Shown here: positions 17,917 to 26,683 of the stretch, one piece after another | Numbering within the stretch: position 1 is the stretch's first letter | How the letters are laid out: each line of letters begins with the position of its first letter | DNA from: Rubricella sp038526735 | Lineage (GTDB): Bacteria; Pseudomonadota; Alphaproteobacteria; Rhodobacterales; Rhodobacteraceae | DNA: 64,000 bases | Direction: 5' to 3' | Assembly: GCA_038526735.1 (NCBI GenBank) | Contig: JBCBGM010000006.1 | Location: 1 to 64,000 of the forward strand | Notes under the pieces: model-generated | The model's database searches: none | Seen by the model: the letters and a program-made list of their open reading frames with translations, nothing else | Told to the model about the DNA's origin: nothing | Position numbers and translations under genes: made by a program

Positions 17917-17945
17917 GGAGCCCGGAAGTACCAGTTCCGGGCTCC
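17917..17945 (-). terminator. Intrinsic terminator-like hairpin of nrdJ
   Basis: A perfect 11-bp stem GGAGCCCGGAA/TTCCGGGCTCC with a 7-nt loop starts 11 nt after the nrdJ stop. No T-run follows, so it may also act as an mRNA 3' stabiliser. Confidence 0.65.
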
Positions 17946-17956
17946 AACCCTCATTC

Positions 17957-20900
17957 TCAGCTACACCCGGTCGTCGCGCCGCAGGTGTTGCACTTGAGGC
18001 AGGTGCCGTTGCGCACCAGCGTGTAGTTTCCGCACTCGCCGCAGGCGTCGCCCTCGTAGCCTTGCATCTTGGCCATGGCGCGGGGGTCCATGTCGGCGGC
18101 GATGGGCATGGCGGAGGATTGCTGGAGCTGGGGTTTGGTCTCGGTCACGGTTGTCTTGATCGCCGTGTCGAGCGCTGCGGCCCCGCCCTGCAGCACCATC
18201 AGCTCTTGCGGCAGGCGCTTCCGCAGGTAGCCGGTGGAGGAGAGTTTTTGGATCACCTCAAGGCTGTCGCGCGCGGCATCGGCCTGCACCGGGGCCACAT
18301 TGGCAACGCCTTCAGCCTCGCCCCGGCCAAGCTCGTCAAAGCTCTCACCGGTGGGGGCGACATGCGCCAGATCGGTGCGGTCGAGGTAGCTCACCGCCAG
18401 TTCGCGGAAGATGTAGTCGAGGATCGAGGTGGCGTTCTTGATCGAGTCGTTGCCCTGCACCATCCCTGCCGGCTCAAACCGGGTGAAGGTGAAGGCGTCC
18501 ACGAATTCTTCGAGCGGCACGCCGTATTGCAGACCGACCGAGACCGCGATGGCGAAATTGTTCATCATCGCACGGAAGCCCGCGCCCTCTTTGTGCATGT
18601 CGATGAAGATCTCACCGAGCTTGCCATCCTCGTACTCGCCAGTCCGCAGATAGACCTTGTGGCCGCCCACAATGGCTTTTTGGGTGTAGCCTTTACGGCG
18701 CTCGGGCAGCTTCTCGCGGTCGCGGCGCTGGATTTCCTTCACCACGATCTTTTCGACGATCTTCTCGGCCAAGACCTGCGCCTTTTCACCCGCGGGGGCG
18801 GTGGCAAGGGCCTCTTCGACCTCGTCATCGTCCTCGATCAGCGCGGCAGACAGCGGCTGGCTGAGCTTGGAGCCATCGCGGTAGAGCGCGTTGGCTTTGG
18901 TGCCCAGGGACCAAGAGAGCTCATAGGCCGCCTTACAGTCCTCGATCGTGGCCTCATTCGGCATGTTGATCGTCTTGGAGATCGCGCCCGAGATAAAGCT
19001 TTGTGCCGCCGCCATCATGCGGATGTGGCTTTCGACCGAGAGGAAGCGCTTGCCCTTCTTGCCGCACGGGTTGGCGCAATCAAAGACGCTGTAGTGCTCT
19101 TCTTTCAGGTGTGGTGCGCCTTCGAGGGTCATGGTGCCACACACATGGTCGTTGGCCGCCTCGATCTGCGCTTTGGAGAAGCCGAGGTGGCGCAGCAGGT
19201 CAAACGACGGGTCGTTGAGCTCCGCCGCCGGGATGCCCAGCACCTGCGTGCAGAACTCCGCGCCCAGCGTCCACTGGTTGAAGACGAAGCGGATGTCGAA
19301 GGCGGTTGCGAGCGCGCCCTCTACTTTCGCGATCTCTTCGGGGCCAAAGCCATGGCCGATGAGGGCCGTGTGGTTGATGCCCGGCGCGTTGCCGAGGCTC
19401 GCGTGACCCACGGCGTAAGACACGATCTCCTCGATCTGCGCCTCACCGTAGCCGAGGTTGCGCAGCGCAGACGGCACCGAGCGGTTGATGATCTTGAAGT
19501 ACCCACCGCCCGCGAGCTTTTTGAACTTCACCAGCGCGAAGTCAGGCTCGATGCCGGTTGTGTCACAATCCATCACCAGGCCAATCGTGCCGGTGGGCGC
19601 GATGACAGAGACCTGCGCGTTACGATAGCCATTCTCCTCACCCCAGGCGAGGGCCTTGTCCCAGGCGTCTTTGGCGAGGGCGGAGAGTGCCTTGTCGGGG
19701 CAGTTCGCGTGGTCGAGCGCAACCGGCTTGACCGCGAGGCCTTCATAGCCCTCCGCATTGCCATAGGCCGCGTTGCGGTGGTTGCGCATGACACGCAGCA
19801 TGTGGGCCTTGTTCTTGGCGTAGCCGGGGAACGGCCCAACCTCGCCCGCAACTTCGGCAGAGGTGGCATAAGAGACGCCGGTCATCACCGCCGTCAGCGC
19901 ACCACAGAGTGCGCGCCCCTCATCGGAGTCGTAGCTGAACCCGAGGTTCATCAGCAGCCCACCGATGTTCGCATAGCCCAGCCCCAGCGTCCGGAAATCA
20001 TAGGATCGTTGCGCGATCTCTTTCGACGGGAACTGCGCCATCAGAACCGAGATTTCGAGCGTCAGCGTCCAGATACGGGTCGCATGCACGTAGCCGTCGG
20101 CATCAAACTTGCCGTCATGCAGGAAGGTCAGCAGGTTCATCGAGGCGAGGTTACAGGCCGTGTCATCGAGGAACATATACTCAGAGCACGGGTTGGATCC
20201 GCGGATCTCACCATCCTCGGGGCAAGTGTGCCAAGCGTTGACGGTGTCATGGAACTGGATGCCCGGATCGGCGCAGGCCCAAGCAGCGTGACCAATCTGC
20301 TCCCACAGATCGCGGGCCTTGACGGTCTTGGCGACCTTGCCGTCGCGGCGGTTGATGAGCTCCCAATCGCCGTCAGTGCGGACCGCTTCAAGGAAGCCAT
20401 CGGTCACGCGCACCGAGTTGTTGGAGTTCTGGCCAGACACGGAGGCGTAGGCCTCGCTGTCCCAATCGGTGTCATAGGTGGCAAACTCGATCGCCGCGTA
20501 GCCCTGCTTTGCGTAGTCGAGCACGCGCTTGGTGTAGGTCTCTGGGATCATCGCCTTCTTGGCGGATTTCAGAGCAGCCTTCAGCCCAGCGTTTGCTTTC
20601 GGGTCAAACGCATCCGCCTCTGCGCCATCCCACGAGCGGATCGCAGCAAAGATTTCGTTGAGCTTTTCTTCATGCAACTTGGAGCCGGCGACGAGGGAGG
20701 CGACCTTTTGCTCCTCTTTCACCTTCCAGTTGATGAACTCTTCGATATCCGGGTGATCCATGTCGCAGATCACCATCTTGGCCGCCCGACGCGTGGTGCC
20801 GCCAGACTTGATCGCCCCCGCGGCGCGGTCGCCGATCTTCAGGAAACCCATCAGGCCGGAAGACTTCCCGCCGCCCGACAACGGCTCACCGTCGCCGCGA

Positions 20901-21613
20901 ATATGAGAGAAGTTTGTGCCGGTGCCCGAGCCGTATTTGAAAAGGCGCGCCTCGCGGGTCCACAAATCCATGATGCCGCCCTCGTTCACGAGGTCGTCTT
21001 TCACCGACTGGATGAAGCACGCGTGGGGCTGGGGGTGCTCATAGGCCGACTTCGACTTCACCAGTTTGCCGGTCTCGAAATCAACGTAGTGGTGGCCCTG
21101 GCTCGGCCCGTCGATGCCATACGCCCAGTGCAGCCCGGTATTGAACCACTGCGGAGAGTTCGGCGCCGCCATCTGCTTGGCGAGCATGTGACACATCTCT
21201 TCGTAATATGCCTTCGCGTCGGCCTCAGAGGTGAAGTAGCCACCTTTCCAGCCCCAATAGCACCATGCACCGGCCAAACGGTTGAAGACCTGCTTGGCCG
21301 ATGTCTCGCCGCCGTAGCGCTGATCCTCTGGCAGTTTCGCAAGCGCCTTTTCATCCGGCACCGAGCGCCACAAAAACTCCGGCACGCCTTTTTCGCGAAC
21401 GGTCTTCAGTGCAGCGGGAACGCCAGCTTTGCGGAAGTACTTTTGCGCCAGCACGTCTGTTGCGACTTGGCTCCACGCCTCCGGCACTTCGATGTTGTCG
21501 AGGTGAAACACGATGGAGCCATCGGGGTTTCGGATCTCGGAGGTGGCGGTCCGGAACGGAATGCCGCCGTAAGCGCCAGTGTCATCGGTGGTGAAAAAAC
21601 GTTCGATCTTCAT
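17957..21613 (-). CDS. nrdJ: Adenosylcobalamin-dependent (class II) ribonucleotide reductase
   Basis: 1218 aa. It reduces ribonucleotides to deoxyribonucleotides using a radical from adenosylcobalamin, independent of oxygen. The active-site motif NPCSE is at 474-478 (C476) within RGSNPCSEYMFLDDTACNLASMN, and PTGTIGLVMDCDTTGIEPDF is also conserved. The C-terminus carries a four-cysteine zinc-ribbon-like tail (CGECGNY ... CLKCNTCG) and ends in GCS, as in long NrdJ proteins. The ATG at 21613 starts MKIERFF; the frame stays open upstream, but that stretch is promoter-like. Preceded by candidate NrdR boxes about 190-240 bp upstream. Confidence 0.96.
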   Translation of the reverse strand: MKIERFFTTDDTGAYGGIPFRTATSEIRNPDGSIVFHLDNIEVPEAWSQVATDVLAQKYFRKAGVPAALKTVREKGVPEFLWRSVPDEKALAKLPEDQRYGGETSAKQVFNRLAGAWCYWGWKGGYFTSEADAKAYYEEMCHMLAKQMAAPNSPQWFNTGLHWAYGIDGPSQGHHYVDFETGKLVKSKSAYEHPQPHACFIQSVKDDLVNEGGIMDLWTREARLFKYGSGTGTNFSHIRGDGEPLSGGGKSSGLMGFLKIGDRAAGAIKSGGTTRRAAKMVICDMDHPDIEEFINWKVKEEQKVASLVAGSKLHEEKLNEIFAAIRSWDGAEADAFDPKANAGLKAALKSAKKAMIPETYTKRVLDYAKQGYAAIEFATYDTDWDSEAYASVSGQNSNNSVRVTDGFLEAVRTDGDWELINRRDGKVAKTVKARDLWEQIGHAAWACADPGIQFHDTVNAWHTCPEDGEIRGSNPCSEYMFLDDTACNLASMNLLTFLHDGKFDADGYVHATRIWTLTLEISVLMAQFPSKEIAQRSYDFRTLGLGYANIGGLLMNLGFSYDSDEGRALCGALTAVMTGVSYATSAEVAGEVGPFPGYAKNKAHMLRVMRNHRNAAYGNAEGYEGLAVKPVALDHANCPDKALSALAKDAWDKALAWGEENGYRNAQVSVIAPTGTIGLVMDCDTTGIEPDFALVKFKKLAGGGYFKIINRSVPSALRNLGYGEAQIEEIVSYAVGHASLGNAPGINHTALIGHGFGPEEIAKVEGALATAFDIRFVFNQWTLGAEFCTQVLGIPAAELNDPSFDLLRHLGFSKAQIEAANDHVCGTMTLEGAPHLKEEHYSVFDCANPCGKKGKRFLSVESHIRMMAAAQSFISGAISKTINMPNEATIEDCKAAYELSWSLGTKANALYRDGSKLSQPLSAALIEDDDEVEEALATAPAGEKAQVLAEKIVEKIVVKEIQRRDREKLPERRKGYTQKAIVGGHKVYLRTGEYEDGKLGEIFIDMHKEGAGFRAMMNNFAIAVSVGLQYGVPLEEFVDAFTFTRFEPAGMVQGNDSIKNATSILDYIFRELAVSYLDRTDLAHVAPTGESFDELGRGEAEGVANVAPVQADAARDSLEVIQKLSSTGYLRKRLPQELMVLQGGAAALDTAIKTTVTETKPQLQQSSAMPIAADMDPRAMAKMQGYEGDACGECGNYTLVRNGTCLKCNTCGATTGCS

Positions 21614-21805
21614 AACCCTGTCCTCATCGGTCGGCACGCCTTGCCGGTGCCCTGAATCGAGCCCGCCTCTATGCTGGGAGACGTCGCCGTGGTTGTTAAT
21701 GTCTGCGCCGCCCCTGGACACCGACACAACATCTGGTGGTCCCTCTAAGCGCCCACCCAAAGTGTCGAATGCGGCCCCACCGGTCAACGTTAAAATATGA
21801 CGAAA

Positions 21806-21821
21806 ATGCTAAATTCTGTGA
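21806..21821 (-). promoter_or_regulatory. Candidate NrdR box 1
   Basis: ATGCTAAATTCTGTGA fits the NrdR consensus acaCwAtATaTwGtgt at the key C, w, A, A, T, w, G, t and g positions. It starts exactly 31 bp before box 2, the spacing (three helical turns) expected for paired NrdR sites. Confidence 0.55.
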
Positions 21822-21836
21822 TTGACCTGTGACGGC

Positions 21837-21852
21837 ATACTATATCTAGCGC
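21837..21852 (-). promoter_or_regulatory. Candidate NrdR box 2
   Basis: ATACTATATCTAGCGC contains CTATATCTAG, a near-perfect core of the NrdR consensus CwAtATaTwG. With box 1 it forms a tandem pair upstream of nrdJ, the usual target of this Zn/ATP-cone repressor of ribonucleotide reductase genes. Confidence 0.65.
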
Positions 21853-22049
21853 CTCAGCGCGCCCGAGTCGGACCAAACATGCTGCACTGCAGCAAATTTC
21901 GGCAAATCCAACAGGGGTTGAGAAAAAGTTATCCACAGGCCTGCAGAGGCCCCCAAACGCTCGTTTTCCGACCAAGAGGTCGCAATCAAACCGGTTTCAT
22001 CCGAAAAAATCTCGCACGCTCGGATCAGCATGCGATTCTGGAGCCCGTG

Positions 22050-23207
22050 ATGACTGATATGAGCGCCCTTGCCCACGATCTAGCCGCAGTGATTCAACCC
22101 ATCGAACGCGCCCGCGGCCTGCCCTCCTGGCTCTACACGACACCTGAAGCCCTAGATTTAGAACGCCGCGCGATCTTTCACGGCGGCTGGGCCTGCCTCG
22201 GCTTTGGCAAGGATGTGCCCAACAACGGCGATGCGGTGCCCATCGATTTTCTCGGCGCGCCCCTGCTCTTGCTGCGCGACAAAACCGGCGCTGTGAAGGT
22301 CTTTGAAAACGTCTGCCGCCACCGCGGGATGATCCTCGTCGAAGAGCCGCGCAACTTTGGCGGCGTGATCCGCTGCCCCTATCACTCCTGGTGCTACTCT
22401 CTCGACGGGCGGCTGCGCGCGACACCACATGTTGGGGGTCCGGGGATTAACAGCCATGAGGGGATCGACCCCGAAACCACCGGCCTCACCCCCATCCGCT
22501 GTGCGGTGTGGATGGATTGCGTGTTTGTCGATGTCTCGGGCACGGCCCCACCGTTTGAAGAGTGGATTGCCCCCCTCGCCCGCCGCTGGGCCGACTTCGC
22601 CGACCGCCCCGTCTTTCACGGCGGCCCCGGCTCCAGCTTCACGCTTGATGTGAACTGCAACTGGAAGCTCGCGGTGGAGAACTATTGCGAGAGCTATCAC
22701 CTCCCCTGGGTGCATCCGGGGTTGAACAGCTACTCGCGGCTGGAGGATCACTACCATATTGAGGAGTACGGCGCGTTTTCGGGGCAAGGTACGGTCGTCT
22801 ATAACCCGCAACTCTCCGCTGATCAGAGCTTCCCAGATTTCGCAGGCCTTCCGGAAAAATGGGATACTGCCGCCGAATATATCGCCGTTTATCCCAACCT
22901 GCTCCTGGGCGTGCACCGAGACCACACCTTCGCGATCCGGCTAGAGCCGAAGGCACACAACCGCACCGTTGAGCATATCGAGATCTACTACACCGCCCCC
23001 GAGCCTGCCAAGAGCGAAGACTTCGCGGCCCTGCGCACCGCCAACGCCCGCCAGTGGAAAGACGTGTTTATCGAAGACATCTTCGTCGTAGAGGGCATGC
23101 AAAAGGGCCGAACCGCCCCGCACTTTGACGGCGGGCGCTTTTCAGCCGTGATGGACAGCCCCACCCACCTTTTCCACGCATGGGTGGCGGAGCGCCTGCA
23201 TGGATAA
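22050..23207 (+). CDS. Rieske non-haem iron oxygenase, alpha subunit
   Basis: 385 aa. The Rieske [2Fe-2S] ligands are C89, H91, C109 and H112 (C-x-H-x17-C-x2-H). The mononuclear iron site shows H217 and H222 in NYCESYHLPWVHP, preceded by the bridging acidic region. Length and the motif CNWKLAVENYCESYHLPWVHP (shown in parts) place it with alpha-only oxygenases such as choline monooxygenase, glycine-betaine (GbcA) or stachydrine demethylase, which strip methyl groups from quaternary amines. No reductase gene is next to it, so it must borrow one. The ATG at 22050 has GGAG six bases upstream. It overlaps the following small ORF by 8 bp. Confidence 0.88.
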   Translation: MTDMSALAHDLAAVIQPIERARGLPSWLYTTPEALDLERRAIFHGGWACLGFGKDVPNNGDAVPIDFLGAPLLLLRDKTGAVKVFENVCRHRGMILVEEPRNFGGVIRCPYHSWCYSLDGRLRATPHVGGPGINSHEGIDPETTGLTPIRCAVWMDCVFVDVSGTAPPFEEWIAPLARRWADFADRPVFHGGPGSSFTLDVNCNWKLAVENYCESYHLPWVHPGLNSYSRLEDHYHIEEYGAFSGQGTVVYNPQLSADQSFPDFAGLPEKWDTAAEYIAVYPNLLLGVHRDHTFAIRLEPKAHNRTVEHIEIYYTAPEPAKSEDFAALRTANARQWKDVFIEDIFVVEGMQKGRTAPHFDGGRFSAVMDSPTHLFHAWVAERLHG

Positions 23208-23439
23208 CGCCCGCGCCGCAGAAATCGACACCTCCCTTAAACGCCTCCACGGCAGCCACAACGCGCGGCAGCTGTCGGGCTTACATGAGGAGGCGGCGTC
23301 CATGATGGCGGATGCAGACGCACAACGCTTTCACCTTACGCACGCGTGGGTCTATGCGCTGGTGGAGGGTCGTGAGGATCGGATCGCGGCGTTGGAAACA
23401 CGTCTCCAAAATGCCGACGGGTTGGCTACTCCGCCGTGA
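23200..23439 (+). CDS. Small helical hypothetical protein coupled to the Rieske oxygenase
   Basis: 79 aa. It begins within the last eight bases of the oxygenase gene, a coupled arrangement. The sequence is acidic and predicted all-helical, with HLTHAWVYALVEGREDRIAALETRL near the end. No signal peptide, cysteines or known family. It is likely co-expressed with the oxygenase and might be an accessory factor, but nothing shows this directly. Its last 14 bp overlap the convergent galM-like gene. Confidence 0.6.
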   Translation: MDNARAAEIDTSLKRLHGSHNARQLSGLHEEAASMMADADAQRFHLTHAWVYALVEGREDRIAALETRLQNADGLATPP

Positions 23440-24415
23440 TTTCCACCTCCAGCCGCTGGTGATAGGGCCGCTCTGGGCCGTAGATGATGCTCGGCCAGTC
23501 GGGCTTGTTGAGGCTGTCGGGGTAATGCTGCGGCTCAAAGCACATGCCGGGCCAGCCGGACATTTTGATCCCCTCGTGCCCCGGCAACGGCAGGTCGAAG
23601 TGTTGTGCGTCGAAAAACTGCAAGCCAGGCTCATCTGTCCAGAGCTTTAAGCTGACCCCCGTTTCAGGGTTTGTGGCTTCTACCTTCGGGCCGTCACCTT
23701 GATCGAGCACGAAGTTGTGGTCGAAGACACCGCCCGCCGGGTCAGCCTCCGCAACGCTGCGCGCGGTGCGAAAGGCAAACCGCGTGCCCTCAACTGGGGC
23801 GATCTCACCGGTAGGGATCTGCACGTCATCGACTGGTGTGTAATGGCTCGCAGCAATCCGCACCGGGCAATGACGGATGCCGGTGCGCGCGCCCAGCGTG
23901 TAGTAATTGTGCTGTGCGAGGTTGATCGGCGTGGGCCGGTCCGCCTGAGCCGACATCTCCCAGATCAGTTTCGCGCCCTCCAGCCGGATCAACACCTCAA
24001 AGCGCACGGTGCCCGGATAGCCCATGTGACCCTCCGGAGAGGTATGGGAGAGCAGCACGGCCGAGTTGCTATCCGGCTCCATCTCCCAATGCGATTTGCC
24101 AAGGCCCTCGGGCCCGCCGTGCAGGTGGTTGGGGCCGTTGTTGATGGGCAGCTGATAGGTGTTCCCGTCGAGCGCGAAGCGCCCCTTTGCCGTGCGATTG
24201 GCCACCCGCCCCGCGATCACGCCAAAGTTGCGGGCGTGCTGTGGGTACGCCTCCACATCCGGATACCCCAGCACCATCGGCAGCGCAGACCCGGCCACAT
24301 CGAGACGCCAGTCATGGATGATCGCACCCCAGCTTAAAACGTGGACTGCGGCGTCAGCGGACTCGAGCACATGCTCCTGCACAGCGCGGCCGTCGATGGT
24401 CCCTTTGGTTTTCAT
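23426..24415 (-). CDS. Aldose 1-epimerase (GalM-like)
   Basis: 329 aa, galactose-mutarotase superfamily beta-sandwich. Conserved blocks include GRVANRTAKGRFALDG (start of the substrate cleft), NGPNHLHGGPEGLGKSHW with the catalytic-site histidine, NLAQHNYYTL with the second histidine, and FDHNFVLD near the end. EPQHYPDSLNKPDWP contains the late conserved block. The enzyme interconverts sugar anomers in the cytoplasm. It is coupled by ATGA to the upstream dehydrogenase gene, suggesting sugar or polyol catabolism; the specific sugar is not evident. Confidence 0.87.
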   Translation of the reverse strand: MKTKGTIDGRAVQEHVLESADAAVHVLSWGAIIHDWRLDVAGSALPMVLGYPDVEAYPQHARNFGVIAGRVANRTAKGRFALDGNTYQLPINNGPNHLHGGPEGLGKSHWEMEPDSNSAVLLSHTSPEGHMGYPGTVRFEVLIRLEGAKLIWEMSAQADRPTPINLAQHNYYTLGARTGIRHCPVRIAASHYTPVDDVQIPTGEIAPVEGTRFAFRTARSVAEADPAGGVFDHNFVLDQGDGPKVEATNPETGVSLKLWTDEPGLQFFDAQHFDLPLPGHEGIKMSGWPGMCFEPQHYPDSLNKPDWPSIIYGPERPYHQRLEVEITAE

Positions 24416-25413
24416 CCCGCAATCTCCCGTATTTGTGCGAGCAGCGTGTCGTTTACAGTCAGCCCCTCATGGGCCGCCTTTTCACGGGCGGCGAGACGAC
24501 GAGAGCCGGGCATCCGCGCGTCTTCGGTGGCGTCATAGAGCGCGGCGAGGGCGGCGAAGCGCTCCGCAAATGCACCCCCAGAGATTGCCTCTGCATCGAG
24601 TGCGAGAATGGTCTGCCCTAGGTTCGGCGGCCCGCCCTTGTCATCAAACAGCGAACTTGCCTCTGAGCCGAGCGCCGCCCCTGCAAGGCACGCCGACATC
24701 ACCTCAACCATCAGGGCGAGTGCCGCCCCCTTTGCCCCACCCATCGGCTGCATCGTGCCCGCCAGCGCTTGCGCCGGGTCGGTGGTGGGCTGGCCATCCG
24801 GCCCAAGCGCCCAGTCGCCGGGGATCTCCGTCTCCCCCTTTTCGCGGGCGGCGAGGACCTTGCCCCGCGCCACGGTAGAGACGGCCATGTCGATCACCAG
24901 CGGCGAGCCGGGCGCGGGCGCACCAAAGGCAATGGGGTTGGTGCCAAGCACCGCCTCGCGCCCACCCCACAGCGCCATCGCCTTGGGGGAGTTGCCGTAA
25001 ACAAAGGCGATAAGCCCTTGTTCTGCCAACCATTCACAGTGATGTCCTGCGGCCCCGAAATGGTGCGAACGATGAATTGCACCCACCGCTACACCGAGAG
25101 ATTTCGCCCGCCGCGCGACCTCAGGCAGCGCTATGTCAAACGCGGGAAACGCGTAGCCATGCCCGCCATCCACGCGAAACACTCCGGGTTTCACGTTCTG
25201 CATCTGCGGCACCGCGTGGCCCTTTACCTTCCCAACCCGCGCTTGGGCGGTGTAGCTCGGCACACGGCTCAGGCCATGGCCGGACTGCCCGTCAACCTCT
25301 GCCGCGATGAGCGCGCGCGCGACAGACGCCGCGTTGCGCTCTGACACGTCGGAGGCCACCAATGCGGCGTAAACGAGGGCCTGCGCGTCTGCGATGCTCA
25401 AGGTCTCGGGCAT
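24412..25413 (-). CDS. Ldh-family NAD(P)-dependent dehydrogenase
   Basis: 333 aa, malate/L-lactate dehydrogenase type 2 family (also ureidoglycolate and delta-1-piperideine-2-carboxylate reductase), a fold unrelated to classical LDH. Family marks are DGQSGHGLSRVPSY (about 40-53), the catalytic-histidine segment IHRSHHFGAAGHH, and GTNPIAFGAPAPG followed by IDMAVSTVARGKV. MGGAKGAALALMVEV is the conserved GxKGxGL-type element. The substrate cannot be chosen from sequence. First gene of a two-gene unit with the galM-like gene; divergent from the PLP enzyme/P450 pair. Confidence 0.85.
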   Translation of the reverse strand: MPETLSIADAQALVYAALVASDVSERNAASVARALIAAEVDGQSGHGLSRVPSYTAQARVGKVKGHAVPQMQNVKPGVFRVDGGHGYAFPAFDIALPEVARRAKSLGVAVGAIHRSHHFGAAGHHCEWLAEQGLIAFVYGNSPKAMALWGGREAVLGTNPIAFGAPAPGSPLVIDMAVSTVARGKVLAAREKGETEIPGDWALGPDGQPTTDPAQALAGTMQPMGGAKGAALALMVEVMSACLAGAALGSEASSLFDDKGGPPNLGQTILALDAEAISGGAFAERFAALAALYDATEDARMPGSRRLAAREKAAHEGLTVNDTLLAQIREIAG

Positions 25414-25546
25414 GGGCTCCTCCGGTGGTTTTGTGCGTTGCGCGGTGCATGCGCGATCTTCGGGGCCGGGGCAACGCCGAAGTCACGCGGTCAATCCGTT
25501 GCGAAACCGCTTGAGGCCCGTGCGCCCGCGCGGCAATGCTGCGCTC

Positions 25547-26683
25547 ATGGCACCGAACAGACCCTCCCTCGACACGCTGCTTGCGCAGGCGCAGCACTAT
25601 TCTCACCCTGAGCATGGCGCGGTCGTGCCGGGGATTGAGACTGCGACCACCTATGTCAGAGATGAGACCTACGCCCCCAAAGGCCGGCAGGTCTACGCCC
25701 GCGACGGCTCTCCGACCACCGACGTGGCCGAGGCGATTTTGGCGGAGGCGGACGGTGCTGCGCGCTCGATGCTGTTTACCTCAGGCCAATCGGCGATCGT
25801 GGCGCTGTTTGAGACACTGCGCACCGGCGACCATGTGGTCGCGCCCGATGTGATGTATCACGGCGGAGCGAAATGGCTGCGGCGCTTGGCAGAACTGCGC
25901 GGGATAGAGGCCACGTTCTTTGACACCGAAGAGCCGGGCGCGCTCGCCAAAGCCTTGCAGCCCAACACAAAAATGGTCTGGGTAGAGACACCAACCAACC
26001 CGACATGGTCGATCATCGATATCGCCGCAGCCGCTGACTTAGCCCACGCACAAGGCGCGCTGTTGGTGGTGGACGCCACTGTTACACCGCCAGTCACCAC
26101 CCGCCCGCTCGATCTGGGGGCGGATGTGATGTTCGCCTCAGCCACGAAGTATCTCAATGGTCATTCCGATGTGCTCGCAGGGCTTGTCTCGATCCGCTCA
26201 AACACTGCGCTGATTGATGAGCTTACGCTCGTGCGCACCCTTCAGGGCACAGCCCTTCCCGCGTTTGAGTCTTGGTTGCTGATCCGTGGGATGCGCACGC
26301 TCTCGCTGCGCTACAAAGCGGCGTCAGAGGCGGCGCTACGGATTGCCCAGCACTTCGAGGGGCATCCGGCCGTCTCTCATGTGCTCTACCCCGGCCTGCC
26401 CAGCCATCCGGGGCATGAGATTGCCGCTCAGCAAATGACCGGCGGGTTTGGTGGGATGCTGTCGCTGCGTGTGCACGGCGGGTTTGATGCGGCCCGTAAA
26501 GTCGCCACGTCGACCCGTGTGTTTTTGCCTGCGACCTCTCTCGGCGGTGTCGAAAGCCTCATCGAGCACCGCATTGCCGTCGAGCCGCCCGAAAGCCGCG
26601 TGCCGGACGACCTGCTGCGCCTCTCCATCGGGATCGAAAGCGTCGAGGACCTGATCGCGGATCTGGAGCAAGCGCTCGCATGA
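25547..26683 (+). CDS. Cys/Met-metabolism PLP enzyme (cystathionine gamma-synthase family)
   Basis: 378 aa, slightly shorter than usual MetB/MetC/MetZ (about 390-400). The PLP lysine is K201 in FASATKYLNGHSDVLAG. The motif YARDGSPTTDVAEA holds the tyrosine that contacts phosphate from the neighbouring subunit, and VETPTNPTW and the late SLGGVESLIEHR are family blocks. The chosen ATG at 25547 gives a normal family N-terminus (SLDTLLAQAQHYSHPEHGAVVPGIE, in parts); the frame is open upstream. It could be a beta- or gamma-lyase. It is coupled by ATGA to a cytochrome P450, an unusual partner. Confidence 0.85.
   Translation: MAPNRPSLDTLLAQAQHYSHPEHGAVVPGIETATTYVRDETYAPKGRQVYARDGSPTTDVAEAILAEADGAARSMLFTSGQSAIVALFETLRTGDHVVAPDVMYHGGAKWLRRLAELRGIEATFFDTEEPGALAKALQPNTKMVWVETPTNPTWSIIDIAAAADLAHAQGALLVVDATVTPPVTTRPLDLGADVMFASATKYLNGHSDVLAGLVSIRSNTALIDELTLVRTLQGTALPAFESWLLIRGMRTLSLRYKAASEAALRIAQHFEGHPAVSHVLYPGLPSHPGHEIAAQQMTGGFGGMLSLRVHGGFDAARKVATSTRVFLPATSLGGVESLIEHRIAVEPPESRVPDDLLRLSIGIESVEDLIADLEQALA

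Larger units (their letters stand above)
21614..22049. other. 436-bp divergent regulatory region nrdJ / Rieske oxygenase
   Basis: No gene is supported here. It holds two candidate NrdR boxes (listed separately), an AT-rich block at 21790-21825, and a perfect palindrome GCTGCA-C-TGCAGC at 21881-21893. An open frame runs through it in phase with the oxygenase, but lacks a ribosome site and protein-like composition. I saw no adenosylcobalamin riboswitch features (no B12-box) in front of nrdJ. Confidence 0.6.

Noticed and set aside
17807..21655. 1282-codon open frame on the plus strand opposite nrdJ
   Set aside because: It mirrors nrdJ exactly and arises from third-position GC bias. The nrdJ frame has all family motifs; the opposite one has no recognisable domain.
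21724..21739. Third NrdR-like site ACACAACATCTGGTGG
   Set aside because: It matches part of the consensus but breaks the inner symmetry and lies about 80 bp from the paired boxes, off the expected phasing.
21614..21821. Adenosylcobalamin riboswitch in front of nrdJ
   Set aside because: A class II reductase could have one, but no B12-box-like conserved element or suitable fold was visible; NrdR boxes explain the region better.
21822..22049. N-terminal extension of the Rieske oxygenase to 21822
   Set aside because: The extra 76 residues have no homology-like pattern and lie over regulatory DNA; the start at 22050 has a good ribosome site.
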